From Pseudescherichia sp031987975 (lineage in GTDB: Bacteria > Pseudomonadota > Gammaproteobacteria > Enterobacterales > Enterobacteriaceae): a DNA stretch of 64,000 nucleotides. The translations under genes and the position numbers were made by a program. Below the pieces are notes generated by a model that saw only the letters and a list, made by a program, of their open reading frames with translations, did no database searches and was not told where the DNA came from. Position 1 is the stretch's first letter, and each line of letters opens with the position of its first letter. The stretch covers positions 248,001-312,000 of the forward strand of contig NZ_DALZYX010000007.1 in NCBI RefSeq assembly GCF_031987975.1, in the 5' to 3' direction. Positions 41,666-51,085 of the stretch are shown here, piece after piece.

Positions 41666-43744
41666 TTACAGGGCGGTAACCTGAGCCAGCAGCTGCTGGT
41701 ACGCCTGCTTCTCCTGCTCTTTATTGGCCAGGGCCATACGTACCGCGTCAAGCTCAGCCTGAATGCTGCTGGTGAGCTTATCTTCCAGCGAGCTTTGCAG
41801 CTGCGCCATCTGGCTGAGCACGTCATCAACCCCACGCGCCAGGTTAGAACGCAGCTGCTCAAGCACGTTTGCCAGCGCCTGCTCCTGCATTTTTCTAAGC
41901 CTGTCCATCTCATCCCGCTGCTTGATCTCACCGCTGTCGGGAATAACGGCGGCGGCATCGCCCAGCGTCAGGTCTAGCTCCGGCAGTTTCAGATTATCGA
42001 TGACGCTATTCAACGTACTTTTAAACAGGGCAGGGTCAAAGTCGTCGCTTGCGGTGTCGAGGTGAGGCAGCAGCGCCTTACGTAAGTTGCTGCGCAGCGT
42101 CAGCGGGTCAAGCAGTTGATTCACGTGATCGCGCAGGCTAGTGGCGCACCGGTTGCCATATTCGCGTACCTGTTCAATCGCGTCCGTTGCCAGCATATAT
42201 TCGTAATTTTCGGTCGTGGTGTAGTAGACGGTGCGGGTATCCCTCCAGGTCCAGGGTTTATACCAGGTAGAGTCCGACTCTTCATAGGATTGCCTGACCG
42301 TACGTGAGCCTGTGCGGGTATGCTGTCGGGAATATTCTTGTCGTTCACTGCTCAGCGTATTTAACATCTTCTGGCTTTCACGGCTGGCATGCAGACGAAC
42401 ATCATCAATGATGCTTTCAAGCTCGTTAGCGATGGACGAAATCCGCTTTTTAAAACCTGCCTGCTGTTTTTCCAGGGATTGCAGATCCTGGCTGTTGAGG
42501 AGGTGAATACGCTGCTGAATAGTCTGCGTAAAGCCGGAGCGCCACTGCTCGAGCTGGTCAGCCGTTTCACGCTCTACCCCTTCGCGTTGCGCCAGCAGCA
42601 AAGCCTTACGATCCTTTCGTGCCTGCTGGTACTGCCCGGTTAGCGCATCAAAATTGGCGATTTGCAGCCACTCTGGTTGGGTGATTGGCTTGCCCCAGCA
42701 CTCTTCGGCCATATCCTGAATCTGACCGTAGGTGTGGCGCATGGAATTGCCCCATTTCTCCTCAGGCCAGTGGGCAAAGCCATAGGCGAAGGTGCTGGCG
42801 AAAATAGGGTCGGCTAGCTGGGTAAGGATAGCGGCAAGGCGCGGGTTCTCTTTCTCTTGCTGGTGCCTGCGCAGCTCTGCCATCTTATCCCCGGCAACGT
42901 CGCGCAGACGCTTATGCAGGTTGGCAAGGGTCTCGGCTAACGAATCGCGATCGTAGCCGTCGTCCTGAATAGCGGAGTCAAACTGGCCCGCCACAACGAC
43001 CAGTCGCTTTACCCCTTTGGCAGGCAGCTGCTGGAACAGCAGCTGTACGTCAGGTTCATCAAAGAACTGGCTACAGCGGGAGAGGAAAAAGACCACATCG
43101 CTCTCTGCCATATAGTCGCGTGTTTTTTGGGAGCGGCTCTGCACCGGATCGTTCATCCCCGGCGTATCCACCACCGCAAAGCCGCGAAGTTTCTCATCCG
43201 GCAGCGTCAGGACGGTAGATTTTACCCGCGCGGTATAGTCGCCATCGTTGCCCGTGTACTGATTTAGTAGCCCCTGTAAACCCTGCAGATCGTCAGCAAA
43301 AAACGTCTCTTTATCTTTGCCATCTACGCGTTCGCCGTGCTGCTGCGCCATCGCCACCAGCTCCCGGGCTACTTTTTCCCGGTCGCTGTCGCCGCTCTGG
43401 GCAGCGAGTTGTGCAATCGCCTGCCACTCCTCCTGGCTGTAGTATTCCACTTCAAGGCTATATTTTTCACCATAGATCACTTTGGTCAGGTTAGCCGTTT
43501 TGGGCGTGGCGGCTTCAGGCAGGATCGGCACGCCGTCAAACAGCAGCGCGTTGAGGAAGGAGCTTTTGCCTGCTTTTACCTGTCCCATAATACCGATATT
43601 GAGCGTCTGCTCGTCCTGCTGCCAGCGGTGCAGCTTCGTCTGGTAGTCGCTGAGGATCTCTTGCAGGGCGCCGGCATTGCTGGCAAAGGGCCGCAGGCTC
43701 TCCTGCTGGTTATTCAGAAAGGATGAAATAGCGGTGATGTTCAT
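41666..43744 (-). CDS. Dynamin-like GTPase, 692 residues (last gene of operon)
   Basis: A large GTPase of the bacterial dynamin-like type. G1 is GQVKAGKSS (residues 54-62), a threonine-rich switch (PKTANLT) follows, and G3 is DTPGMND. The usual G4 TKxD is replaced by VVAGQFD. Long helical stalk segments follow, with an aromatic loop STWYKPWTW (about residue 485) of the kind that touches membranes. It resembles LeoA of enterotoxigenic E. coli in plan. It is the fifth gene in a minus-strand operon starting at 48913 and lies eight bases after its neighbour. Probable role: membrane remodelling or sealing, possibly in phage defence. Confidence 0.8.
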   Translation of the reverse strand: MNITAISSFLNNQQESLRPFASNAGALQEILSDYQTKLHRWQQDEQTLNIGIMGQVKAGKSSFLNALLFDGVPILPEAATPKTANLTKVIYGEKYSLEVEYYSQEEWQAIAQLAAQSGDSDREKVARELVAMAQQHGERVDGKDKETFFADDLQGLQGLLNQYTGNDGDYTARVKSTVLTLPDEKLRGFAVVDTPGMNDPVQSRSQKTRDYMAESDVVFFLSRCSQFFDEPDVQLLFQQLPAKGVKRLVVVAGQFDSAIQDDGYDRDSLAETLANLHKRLRDVAGDKMAELRRHQQEKENPRLAAILTQLADPIFASTFAYGFAHWPEEKWGNSMRHTYGQIQDMAEECWGKPITQPEWLQIANFDALTGQYQQARKDRKALLLAQREGVERETADQLEQWRSGFTQTIQQRIHLLNSQDLQSLEKQQAGFKKRISSIANELESIIDDVRLHASRESQKMLNTLSSERQEYSRQHTRTGSRTVRQSYEESDSTWYKPWTWRDTRTVYYTTTENYEYMLATDAIEQVREYGNRCATSLRDHVNQLLDPLTLRSNLRKALLPHLDTASDDFDPALFKSTLNSVIDNLKLPELDLTLGDAAAVIPDSGEIKQRDEMDRLRKMQEQALANVLEQLRSNLARGVDDVLSQMAQLQSSLEDKLTSSIQAELDAVRMALANKEQEKQAYQQLLAQVTAL

Positions 43745-43752
43745 AGCAAACC

Positions 43753-44775
43753 TTACTGGAAGAAGTTCTTTATAGGAGCATTCGGCGTGACGATACGAAT
43801 ATCCTTGTTTTTAATAAAACTTTTCATTTCGTCACTGATGTAGTCAAAATTAACGTATATCCTGGAAGGGGATTCGCTCGTGCCATCCCACAGCCTAAGC
43901 TCAGAGAGCTGATTTAAACAGAGTATTTCATCTGGCAGCGTACAGAATAGATTATTATTGCTTTCATAAAACTTTGACGTGTCCAGCTGTAGTGTTTTGA
44001 TGTTTTTAACATGTTTTAAGCCCGGCAGAGAGGTATTATTAAACGTATTTCTCGCAAGCACTACGTGAATATGCGTTAAGTTTTCTAACAAATCTATCTC
44101 TGCTGGCAGTGGAAAGTGGTGTTCTTCCAGCGTGATTTTTGACACTTCCAATAAGCGGTTGTGATAGCAAAAGATATAGTGATGTAAATTATTCTCTTCC
44201 ACCCAGGCAAACAATCTTTTTTCCCTTGATGTGGGAAGATCGTAAAGAAACTCCGCGTAGACAGAGTAGGCGTCCAGGCTTAAATGCGCATTTGGCCGCT
44301 CTAGTTTATCGACGTTCAACCCCAAAATAAACGCCGCAAAATAGACAATATCAGCCACGTTGCGCTCGGTTAATTTAAAAAAGCCTGCTAATGCCTCGAG
44401 GAGTTGAATAGTGCTGTCGCTTAACGGCTTCGCTACGCGAGAAAAAATCATCATATCCAGCAGCAGTGCGTTAGCAAGCTGTTCATCTTTTTGAATTAAT
44501 TTTATGGCCTCGGCAAGACCGCTTTTCGCCAGACGAGCGGCCATTTCACAAAGTTCCACCTGTCGCCCGGCAAGGTTTATTGCCGGTAGCCAGGACTCGA
44601 GCATCCGCTGCTGCTGCTCAGCGATAGCCCCCTCCTGCAACAGTGCCATCAAAAACAGCGCGCTGTAGTGCGTCCGGGTGTTTTCGTCATATTTAAGCGC
44701 GTAGTGATCGCTGTAGGGTTGCTGCTGAAGGCTAAGCTCATCAAGCTGATTTAAAATATTTTGCACGGCGATCAT
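43753..44775 (-). CDS. TerB-like helical protein with leucine-rich C-terminus
   Basis: A 340-residue protein. The N-terminal 160 residues are an all-helical TerB-like domain. It is clearly paralogous to that of the upstream gene: both show LL...EGAL-type openings, a KxD/KDKALxNAL helix and a late LLNG/LGLN helix. The C-terminal part has leucine-rich repeat-like steps (LENLTHIHVVL, LKHVKNIKTLQL, LNQLSELRLWD). The start overlaps the upstream stop by four bases, with AAAGGAT before it. It is probably a partner of the operon's dynamins; no enzyme motif is seen. Confidence 0.6.
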   Translation of the reverse strand: MIAVQNILNQLDELSLQQQPYSDHYALKYDENTRTHYSALFLMALLQEGAIAEQQQRMLESWLPAINLAGRQVELCEMAARLAKSGLAEAIKLIQKDEQLANALLLDMMIFSRVAKPLSDSTIQLLEALAGFFKLTERNVADIVYFAAFILGLNVDKLERPNAHLSLDAYSVYAEFLYDLPTSREKRLFAWVEENNLHHYIFCYHNRLLEVSKITLEEHHFPLPAEIDLLENLTHIHVVLARNTFNNTSLPGLKHVKNIKTLQLDTSKFYESNNNLFCTLPDEILCLNQLSELRLWDGTSESPSRIYVNFDYISDEMKSFIKNKDIRIVTPNAPIKNFFQ

Positions 44776-45707
44776 TTTTTATCCTTTATATCGAAAAGAG
44801 GTATCCACGCGTCAAGACCCTCAGGAAAAGTCAGCACTTTAGCAACCAGGTCATTTTTATTTTCTGACCACGTAAACGGCGACCAGTCAGGCTTGCATAT
44901 CTCAATGACTATTCCTTTGGGAAAAGTTACCCTTTTATAGAACCCAACTCTTACGGCGCGCACGATGAAATCGTTGCCGTGGATAAGCTGGTTAGCTCTG
45001 AACGGGAAAACCTTCATCAACGTTAGATTTTTCTTTGCAATATAGTTTTCTTCAATTTTTGTTATTTCTGCGAGTACAACATTTGATGTAAACGTCGAGA
45101 GAGAGTTAAGCCATGAATTACTTGTGGAGGGTTTCTTAAAGGAGGCATTATTGCCCAGCTCAATGTTTTCGGCTTTAGCTTTTGCTTCTATCATGCTGAT
45201 AAATGAGGGTTCAGCATAGATATGTTTTACGCAAGGCGTGCTATCCATCTCTACCTTGCCATTTAAAAGCAGCATGCAGCAATAGACTAACTTGTAGATT
45301 TCTTCATTGCGCATATTAAGCAGCATGGCGAGCTGGTTAAGCTGGCGCATCTGCGCATCTGCCAGGGCACCTGCGGTGCGTAACACCACCAGCAGATCGA
45401 AAATCAGCGCATTGCTCAGCGCCTTATCCTTTTTTAATATCTCCAGGCTTGCCCGCAGGGCATGCTTATCAAGCTCTGCGGCCTGCTGGATATAGAACAC
45501 CAGCGACTGCACGTTCTGAACAGAGGCAAGCAGCATCTCCAGCAGGCGCGTCTGCGGCTCGGTTAATGCCCCATGCTCCAGCAGGTTTGCCAGCAGCAGT
45601 ACCAGATAACGCTCTTTAACCACCAGCTCTCTTTTTGCCAGGGTATGGTCAGCCAGCGGCTCCAGCTCAGGGCGGACCTGATCCATCAGTTTTGATAGTT
45701 GGCTCAC
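44772..45707 (-). CDS. TerB-like helical protein with unique C-terminus
   Basis: A 311-residue protein starting at a GTG (45707) with an excellent AAGGA site seven bases before it; a longer frame to 45785 would overlap the upstream gene and lacks a site. The N-terminal half is TerB-like and paralogous to the next gene. The C-terminal half (about 160-311) is a beta-rich region of unknown type. It lies 13 bp after one dynamin gene and overlaps the next gene, so it belongs to the same operon. Confidence 0.6.
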   Translation of the reverse strand: MSQLSKLMDQVRPELEPLADHTLAKRELVVKERYLVLLLANLLEHGALTEPQTRLLEMLLASVQNVQSLVFYIQQAAELDKHALRASLEILKKDKALSNALIFDLLVVLRTAGALADAQMRQLNQLAMLLNMRNEEIYKLVYCCMLLLNGKVEMDSTPCVKHIYAEPSFISMIEAKAKAENIELGNNASFKKPSTSNSWLNSLSTFTSNVVLAEITKIEENYIAKKNLTLMKVFPFRANQLIHGNDFIVRAVRVGFYKRVTFPKGIVIEICKPDWSPFTWSENKNDLVAKVLTFPEGLDAWIPLFDIKDKK

Positions 45708-45720
45708 GATGATAATTCCT

Positions 45721-47244
45721 TCAGTTAGCCTGTAGCGTATGCAGCGCTGAGTAGTGCGGCTTCTCCTGACGGAGTAAACGCTCAAGGTTTGCCAGCGGCT
45801 GTGGCTGAGTCAGTGGCTCCCACGTTTCGGCGCTGTAACTCATATTGCGACGCAACAGCGTGGTGAGATTTGCCAGCGGCATATCATGAGTCATCGGCTG
45901 CCAGATGGCAGGATCGATCTCCATAATTGCCATCTCTTGCTCCCCGGCCAGATCGTGCAGCATATCCGCCAGGTTAATACTCGGCAGTTCCAGCAGGCGC
46001 ATGGCGTCAGGTTCCGGCAGCGGAATGCCCACCGCATCGCCAATCTGTTTAAGCTGGGTAAAGAAATCGACTTGCAGTGCGGTTAAACCCTGCTTAAGCG
46101 CCTCGACAGTTGCCAGCTCGCTCCTGCTGCGGCGCTGTAGGCTGACAATATCTGCCTGGACATCCACATCGTCACTTAACGTCAGGATACGGTTAAACTT
46201 GCTGAGCATCCGCTGCTCCTGCTGGCATGTCTCATCAATAAAGCGCTGGTAAGCCATAAACTGGCGCTTGAACTGCTCGGCAAAGCCCAGCTCGCGCGTG
46301 GCGCTGTTCCACTGTGCAAACCAGGCCAGCAGCGGCTCCAGCGGGTAGGTCCCTTTGCCACGGTTGGTGAACGGCAGCACCTCCAGCGCAGCGATACCGC
46401 GCTTTCGCAGGGTTTCACGCACCAGCTCCACAATGCGAACAATATCTTCCTGCGGGTGTTTGTCCGCACGACTCACCACCACCAGCTTGGGAATATCACG
46501 CGATAAAGAGGAGAGAAAGGCAATATCCTCTTCGGTAATGGTGCCTTTATCGGCGGGAACCAGCCAGACGATAAACTGAGCGCTGTTAAGCTGGGTTCGC
46601 GCCAGGTTGGCGTCGGTGCGCTCGCTCCCGGCTTCATCCGCCTTGCTGTAGCCCGGCGTATCCAGAAGCGCAAGGTTCTGCCACGGTAGGCCTGGGTGAT
46701 CTACCACTACGGATTTCAGCAGGTCGCTGACCTTGCTGCCGTAGCGCTGCTTCTCTTCGTGGGTCAACGTACGGAACTGTTGATGGGTTAACGGTACCAC
46801 GCGATTAAACAGATTGATGGCACGAACCCCCGTCTCTTCGCTTTTTCCCTGAATCAAGTAGGTGGGCAGGGAAGTGGTTGGATCGACCTCCGTTACCAGG
46901 CACTTTCGGTCCTTAACCAGCGCATTAATCAGCGAGGATTTACCCGAGCTGAAGCTGCCGCCCAGGCCAACAACCACCTTGCCGGGCAGTTCCGGGTATT
47001 CACAAAACTCACGAAAGCGCACGAGTTCCAGGCGTAGCGCGCGGTGTAGTTCCGTGAAATTATCCGGGCTACCTTTTAGAGCCAGTGCCGGAAGATCACG
47101 TTCGACAATCGCTTCCAGTACCCTGAGCTGCTGCTCAAGGTGCCTGTTTTTATCCAGCGGTGCGGATTCGCATGCGGTACAGAGAAGCGCATAGCGGTCG
47201 CGTAGCGCCTCCTCACTAAGCTGCTCACTCTTAGGATCAAGCAT
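45721..47244 (-). CDS. Dynamin-like GTPase, 507 residues
   Basis: G1 is GGSFSSGKSS (about residue 95), G3 is DTPGYSKADE and G4 is SRADKH. Helical segments follow, with a glutamine-rich coiled-coil character, and the C-terminus is LANLERLLRQEKPHYSALH. The start is put at MLDPKSEQLSEEAL: AAGGAG lies seven bases before it, while the ATG two codons earlier is only one base from that site. It overlaps the upstream GTPase gene by eight bases, so the two are translated together; paired dynamins of this kind often form hetero-assemblies. Confidence 0.78.
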   Translation of the reverse strand: MLDPKSEQLSEEALRDRYALLCTACESAPLDKNRHLEQQLRVLEAIVERDLPALALKGSPDNFTELHRALRLELVRFREFCEYPELPGKVVVGLGGSFSSGKSSLINALVKDRKCLVTEVDPTTSLPTYLIQGKSEETGVRAINLFNRVVPLTHQQFRTLTHEEKQRYGSKVSDLLKSVVVDHPGLPWQNLALLDTPGYSKADEAGSERTDANLARTQLNSAQFIVWLVPADKGTITEEDIAFLSSLSRDIPKLVVVSRADKHPQEDIVRIVELVRETLRKRGIAALEVLPFTNRGKGTYPLEPLLAWFAQWNSATRELGFAEQFKRQFMAYQRFIDETCQQEQRMLSKFNRILTLSDDVDVQADIVSLQRRSRSELATVEALKQGLTALQVDFFTQLKQIGDAVGIPLPEPDAMRLLELPSINLADMLHDLAGEQEMAIMEIDPAIWQPMTHDMPLANLTTLLRRNMSYSAETWEPLTQPQPLANLERLLRQEKPHYSALHTLQAN

Positions 47245-48913
47245 CCGCATACTCCTTCAACTCGCGCTGAAGGGTGCTAATAGCATCATATTCCCGCTGG
47301 ATCCGCGCTCTATTATCGTTATCGGCGGCCTCTTCGGCGGCAAGCTGCTGCTCTAGCTGACGGAGTGAAAACTGATAGGCGGCAACCTTGCTGTCAATCT
47401 CTTCCCGGATGCTCTGCATAATATCGTCGGTGGTTTTCAGCAGCGTATTGCTGATATGCGGACGCACTTTCGCCATGCAGTCTGGAATTAAGTCATGCAG
47501 CACGTAGTGTCTTGCCCTTTCATGCTGTTGTTCACGCGCCATATCCTGCTCTATCTTGTTAAAAATCGAGCTGATAAGGGTTTTCAATATCACGGCAACC
47601 GGAGCTAGCCAGGGCGTTTTTGCCAGCACATTCAAGAGGATTGGCAGGAATTGCGTCAAAATGCTGTTGACCAGGCTGCTGTTGTCGTTATTTAAAGCGA
47701 AGCTGTGGTTAATGTTTACGCCGCTTAGCGACTCGGCCGAGAGTTTTTCAAAATGAGTCAGCTTACGTTTGATCAGCGGCTTAAGTCTGTTTTCTACGCC
47801 AGAGGTATAGGCCATACGCAACGCCGTCCCTACCGAGCCTTTAATGTCTCCGCCGTTTAACACCTCGCTAGTCAGTGACTCCAGCTGGTTTTTTAGACGG
47901 TTTTCAAACTCTTGCTCGATATAGCGCTCAACGTTGTTCATCTCACCGTGCAGCTGCTGTTCGGTCTGCACAAGCTCCTGATTCAGAGCCTGCTGCTCCT
48001 GAATTACTTTTTCGCGCTGGTCTTTGATTTCATCGAGCGTGAAGTTATTGCTATTGCGCAGCTTATCCAGATGATGCAGCAGATCGCTTAACAGAGATTG
48101 ACCTGCCATCCCTACACGCTGGTGGAAAAGTTGGGCATTGAGCGGGGCCAGTTTTTGTAACGCTGCGACAAAGTTATCGGCATCTGCGCGACGGGCAATG
48201 CTGACCGATAGCAGAGGCGTCCCGGTAATGGCTTCAACCTCCTGCTGGATATGCGCGCTGACGTTAGCGACTTCATCGGCTGGTTTTTTATCTGCTTTCG
48301 TAATGACCAGCATCATCGGCTTTTTATTCAGGGCAAGTTCTTCAATAATTCGCCTCAGGCTCTCTTTCAGCCCGCCCTCATCGACACTCACCACCAGACA
48401 GTAGGCGGAGCTACGCCAGAGATAGTTATCAATGGCCTGCGAGTGGCGATCGTTACCCGAAGACCAGCCTGGCATATCGACGAGCGTAATACCCTCCATG
48501 TCGCTCAGGGAAGGGAAGGGGGCGGCGATATCCAGCCAGCTATTTTCCGGCATCGTGCTGAAATTCCCTTCTCGCAGGTCGCTGCGATGAAGCACAGCAG
48601 GCGATTTGCCTGGCACATTGAGCGTGATGCGCTCATTAGCCGCATAGCGGATTTCGGCGGGCAAACAGGTTTCCGGATTAACGTTTGCAGCCAGCAGGCG
48701 ATCCTTTACCAGGAAGTTGATCAGTGAGGATTTACCGGCGCTAAACGATCCTACCAGCGGCAGGCGCACTGAGAAGTGCTGTAGCTCGGCGGTAAACTGG
48801 GCGAGCCGCTCGGCATCAAGCTGATGAAAATGCCAAATTTTTTCAATTAAGCCGAGATTATTGTTCAGGAAATCTTGTTCTTTAATGGCTGATGACGTCT
48901 GATTATTGTCCAT
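47237..48913 (-). CDS. Dynamin-like GTPase, 558 residues (first gene of operon)
   Basis: G1 is GSFSAGKSS (residues 55-63), G3 is DMPGWSSG and G4 is TKADKK, a full set of GTPase motifs. A helical stalk follows, with coiled coil (about 275-330). A strongly hydrophobic stretch near residues 425-465 (FLPILLNVLAKTPWLAPVAVILKTLI) probably inserts into membrane. This gene opens the five-gene unit. The 114 bp before hpxE contain no gene and must hold the promoter. Confidence 0.8.
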   Translation of the reverse strand: MDNNQTSSAIKEQDFLNNNLGLIEKIWHFHQLDAERLAQFTAELQHFSVRLPLVGSFSAGKSSLINFLVKDRLLAANVNPETCLPAEIRYAANERITLNVPGKSPAVLHRSDLREGNFSTMPENSWLDIAAPFPSLSDMEGITLVDMPGWSSGNDRHSQAIDNYLWRSSAYCLVVSVDEGGLKESLRRIIEELALNKKPMMLVITKADKKPADEVANVSAHIQQEVEAITGTPLLSVSIARRADADNFVAALQKLAPLNAQLFHQRVGMAGQSLLSDLLHHLDKLRNSNNFTLDEIKDQREKVIQEQQALNQELVQTEQQLHGEMNNVERYIEQEFENRLKNQLESLTSEVLNGGDIKGSVGTALRMAYTSGVENRLKPLIKRKLTHFEKLSAESLSGVNINHSFALNNDNSSLVNSILTQFLPILLNVLAKTPWLAPVAVILKTLISSIFNKIEQDMAREQQHERARHYVLHDLIPDCMAKVRPHISNTLLKTTDDIMQSIREEIDSKVAAYQFSLRQLEQQLAAEEAADNDNRARIQREYDAISTLQRELKEYADA

Positions 48914-49027
48914 TGTTATTATGTCTTCCGAATAGGGATCGTTTATCTACTGAGATAGTATCCCATCTGCTCCTGACAGGTTATGTCAGTGCAGAAAAAT
49001 TCTCATGCCATGCACCCTAATTTTTCC

Positions 49028-49996
49028 CTATAAATCAATCACCAGGTTCCCCGACCTGCTGCGGGAGCAACACAGGGCGATATGCTGTCTGGCGGCGGTT
49101 TTTTCCGCATCGGACTGCACCGTGTCCCGGTGATCGATATCGCCGTCGATCACTGGCGTCAGGCAGGCGCCGCAGATCCCCATCTCGCAGGAGAGCGGAA
49201 CGGCAACGCCGTTATCCATAAGTATCTGAGCAATGCTCTTATTGGCCGGGACCGGCCAGCTCTCGCCCGATGACGCCAGGGTAACGGTAAACGTCTTTTC
49301 CTCAGCAGGCGTGGCAGGCATAACCAGCGGCTGAAAGGCCTCGGTATGGATCTTTGTTTCCGGCCAGCCTATGGCAGCAGCGGCGTTGCGTACCGCCGCC
49401 ATAAACCCTGATGGCCCGCAGGCGTACAGCCGCGAACCGGCCTCGGGTGCTTTAATCGCGGCGGCCAGAGTGTGGCGCGGACTCTCTCCCGCGTCGGAAC
49501 GGTGGATAACGCAAGCGCCGTGCCGCAGCGGCTGCGTCAGTTCGCGCATAAACGCCGCATCTTCACGGCTTTTCACATAGTAGTGCAGCTCAAACGGCCT
49601 GCCCGCCGCCTCCAGGTGCAGTGCCATCGCGTAGAGCGGTGTGATGCCAATCCCGGCCGCCAGCAGCAGAACCCGATCCGCCTCCTGCAACGCAAACAGA
49701 TTACGCGGCGGGGAGATCAGCAGCCGCTGCCCCGGGCGCAGGGTCTCATGGATATAACGCGAGCCGCCCCTGGAGGCGCTCTCCCGGGCTACGCAGATCA
49801 GATAGCCCTCTGCTGCCGTATTTGATCCGGTCAGGGAGTATTGGCGGATAATTCCGCAGGGGAGATGCACATCAATATGCGCGCCCGGTTGCCAGTCGGG
49901 CAGCGGCTCGCCACCCGTCGCAACCAGCCGGACAGCCAGACTTCTTTTCCCCTGGCACCAAATCCCATCGACAACCACTTCCAGTACGTCACTCAT
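49028..49996 (-). CDS. hpxE: HpxE, reductase of the two-component purine oxygenase
   Basis: A 322-residue flavin/NAD(P)H reductase with a C-terminal plant-type 2Fe-2S domain: CEMGICGACLTPV carries three cluster cysteines and CC near ALCCSRS the fourth. The N-terminal FMN/FAD barrel (RQYSLTGSN) and NAD domain (VLLLAAGIGITPLYAMA, YACGPSGFM) are typical of vanillate-demethylase-type reductases. It passes electrons to HpxD for oxidation of hypoxanthine and xanthine, as shown for the Klebsiella system. It lies 13 bp after hpxD in the same direction. Confidence 0.92.
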   Translation of the reverse strand: MSDVLEVVVDGIWCQGKRSLAVRLVATGGEPLPDWQPGAHIDVHLPCGIIRQYSLTGSNTAAEGYLICVARESASRGGSRYIHETLRPGQRLLISPPRNLFALQEADRVLLLAAGIGITPLYAMALHLEAAGRPFELHYYVKSREDAAFMRELTQPLRHGACVIHRSDAGESPRHTLAAAIKAPEAGSRLYACGPSGFMAAVRNAAAAIGWPETKIHTEAFQPLVMPATPAEEKTFTVTLASSGESWPVPANKSIAQILMDNGVAVPLSCEMGICGACLTPVIDGDIDHRDTVQSDAEKTAARQHIALCCSRSRSGNLVIDL

Positions 49997-50009
49997 CAGC
50001 TATTCTCCG

Positions 50010-51047
50010 TCACACCAGAAAAAAATCACCAAAACCCATCTTCTTCAGGCCGCGCCGATAGGCAATCGAGCTACGGTCGGCAGGAATATGCGCCTCCAGG
50101 GTCAAGTCCAGCGGTAGCCGCTCCGGGCGCTGGGTCTCCACCATCAGGCGATCCTCCTCAAATACCCGCAGGTTAAAGGCGTGAACCTCCTCAACAGGAA
50201 TATGTAGATCAAAATTCCGGGCGATAGGCGCAAACATGCGTGTTATTCGCGACGATACCGGTGACGCTGCGTTCATGATGGCCAGTCGATCCTCGCCAGG
50301 GAAGTGGATCGTCAGGGTGGCGGTAAAGGGTAGATGCATCTCAAAATGGCGCAGCCACTGAAACCCTTCCGGAGCACGATCGCGTGCGTTGGGGGCATAG
50401 TTGCTTACCGAACTCCAGTAGTCGGCAACAAAACCAAACGGCGTCTCCTGAGGGATGTAGTCTGGTACCAGCTGGTTATCGGGATCGGCGAAGGTGTCAG
50501 TGTGCACCCAGGCGAAGTGGGCCACATCAAGGAACCCCTCAACCTGCCGACCGGCAAAGCCGTTAACCTGAAAGGCCGGGCAGTTGATCTGCTGAAAGCC
50601 CTCCTCATCCCAGTGGGGCATGGTGGGTAGCGGCATCGGGTTCTCCGGGTCGAAATCCAGACAGGTCCAGATCAACCCGTAGCGCTCCTCTACCGCGTAA
50701 CTGGTAAGGTTAAGCTTCGCCGGTACCGCCTGGCCAGGGCTGGAGGGGATGCGGTTGCAGCGGCCACCTTCGCCGAAGCGCAGCCCGTGATAGGGGCAGA
50801 CGATCCCCTCCTCATCATGAAACCCAAGGGTCAGCGGCACGCCGCGATGCGGACAGACGTCGCGGGCGACCACCACCTCATCCTTAATGCGATAGATCAC
50901 CAGCTGCTCATCCAGCAGGGTGGCTTTTACCGGTGCGGGGCCGACGTCGCAGGCGCGGGCAACCGGATGCCAGCATTTTGCCAGGCGCAGCCAGTCCTCT
51001 GGCTCAAAGGTGCAATGGGCGGGTGGCGTGGGGCGTTCTTTTTTCAT
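50010..51047 (-). CDS. hpxD: HpxD, Rieske oxygenase of hypoxanthine oxidation
   Basis: A 345-residue oxygenase component. The Rieske site is CPHRGVPLTLGFHDEEG...CPYHGLRF (C-x-H...C-x2-H). The mononuclear iron ligands are expected around HFAWVHTDTF. In Klebsiella, HpxD with HpxE oxidises hypoxanthine (and xanthine) without a molybdenum xanthine dehydrogenase. The start MKKERPTPPAHC is behind AGGAAG; the longer frame to 51212 overlaps hpxO and is rejected. hpxO ends 38 bp upstream, so hpxO-hpxD-hpxE may be one unit. Confidence 0.92.
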   Translation of the reverse strand: MKKERPTPPAHCTFEPEDWLRLAKCWHPVARACDVGPAPVKATLLDEQLVIYRIKDEVVVARDVCPHRGVPLTLGFHDEEGIVCPYHGLRFGEGGRCNRIPSSPGQAVPAKLNLTSYAVEERYGLIWTCLDFDPENPMPLPTMPHWDEEGFQQINCPAFQVNGFAGRQVEGFLDVAHFAWVHTDTFADPDNQLVPDYIPQETPFGFVADYWSSVSNYAPNARDRAPEGFQWLRHFEMHLPFTATLTIHFPGEDRLAIMNAASPVSSRITRMFAPIARNFDLHIPVEEVHAFNLRVFEEDRLMVETQRPERLPLDLTLEAHIPADRSSIAYRRGLKKMGFGDFFLV

Positions 51048-51085
51048 GTTTTCTTCCTGCTCACAAAGGTTTCTGAAGCAGAGCG

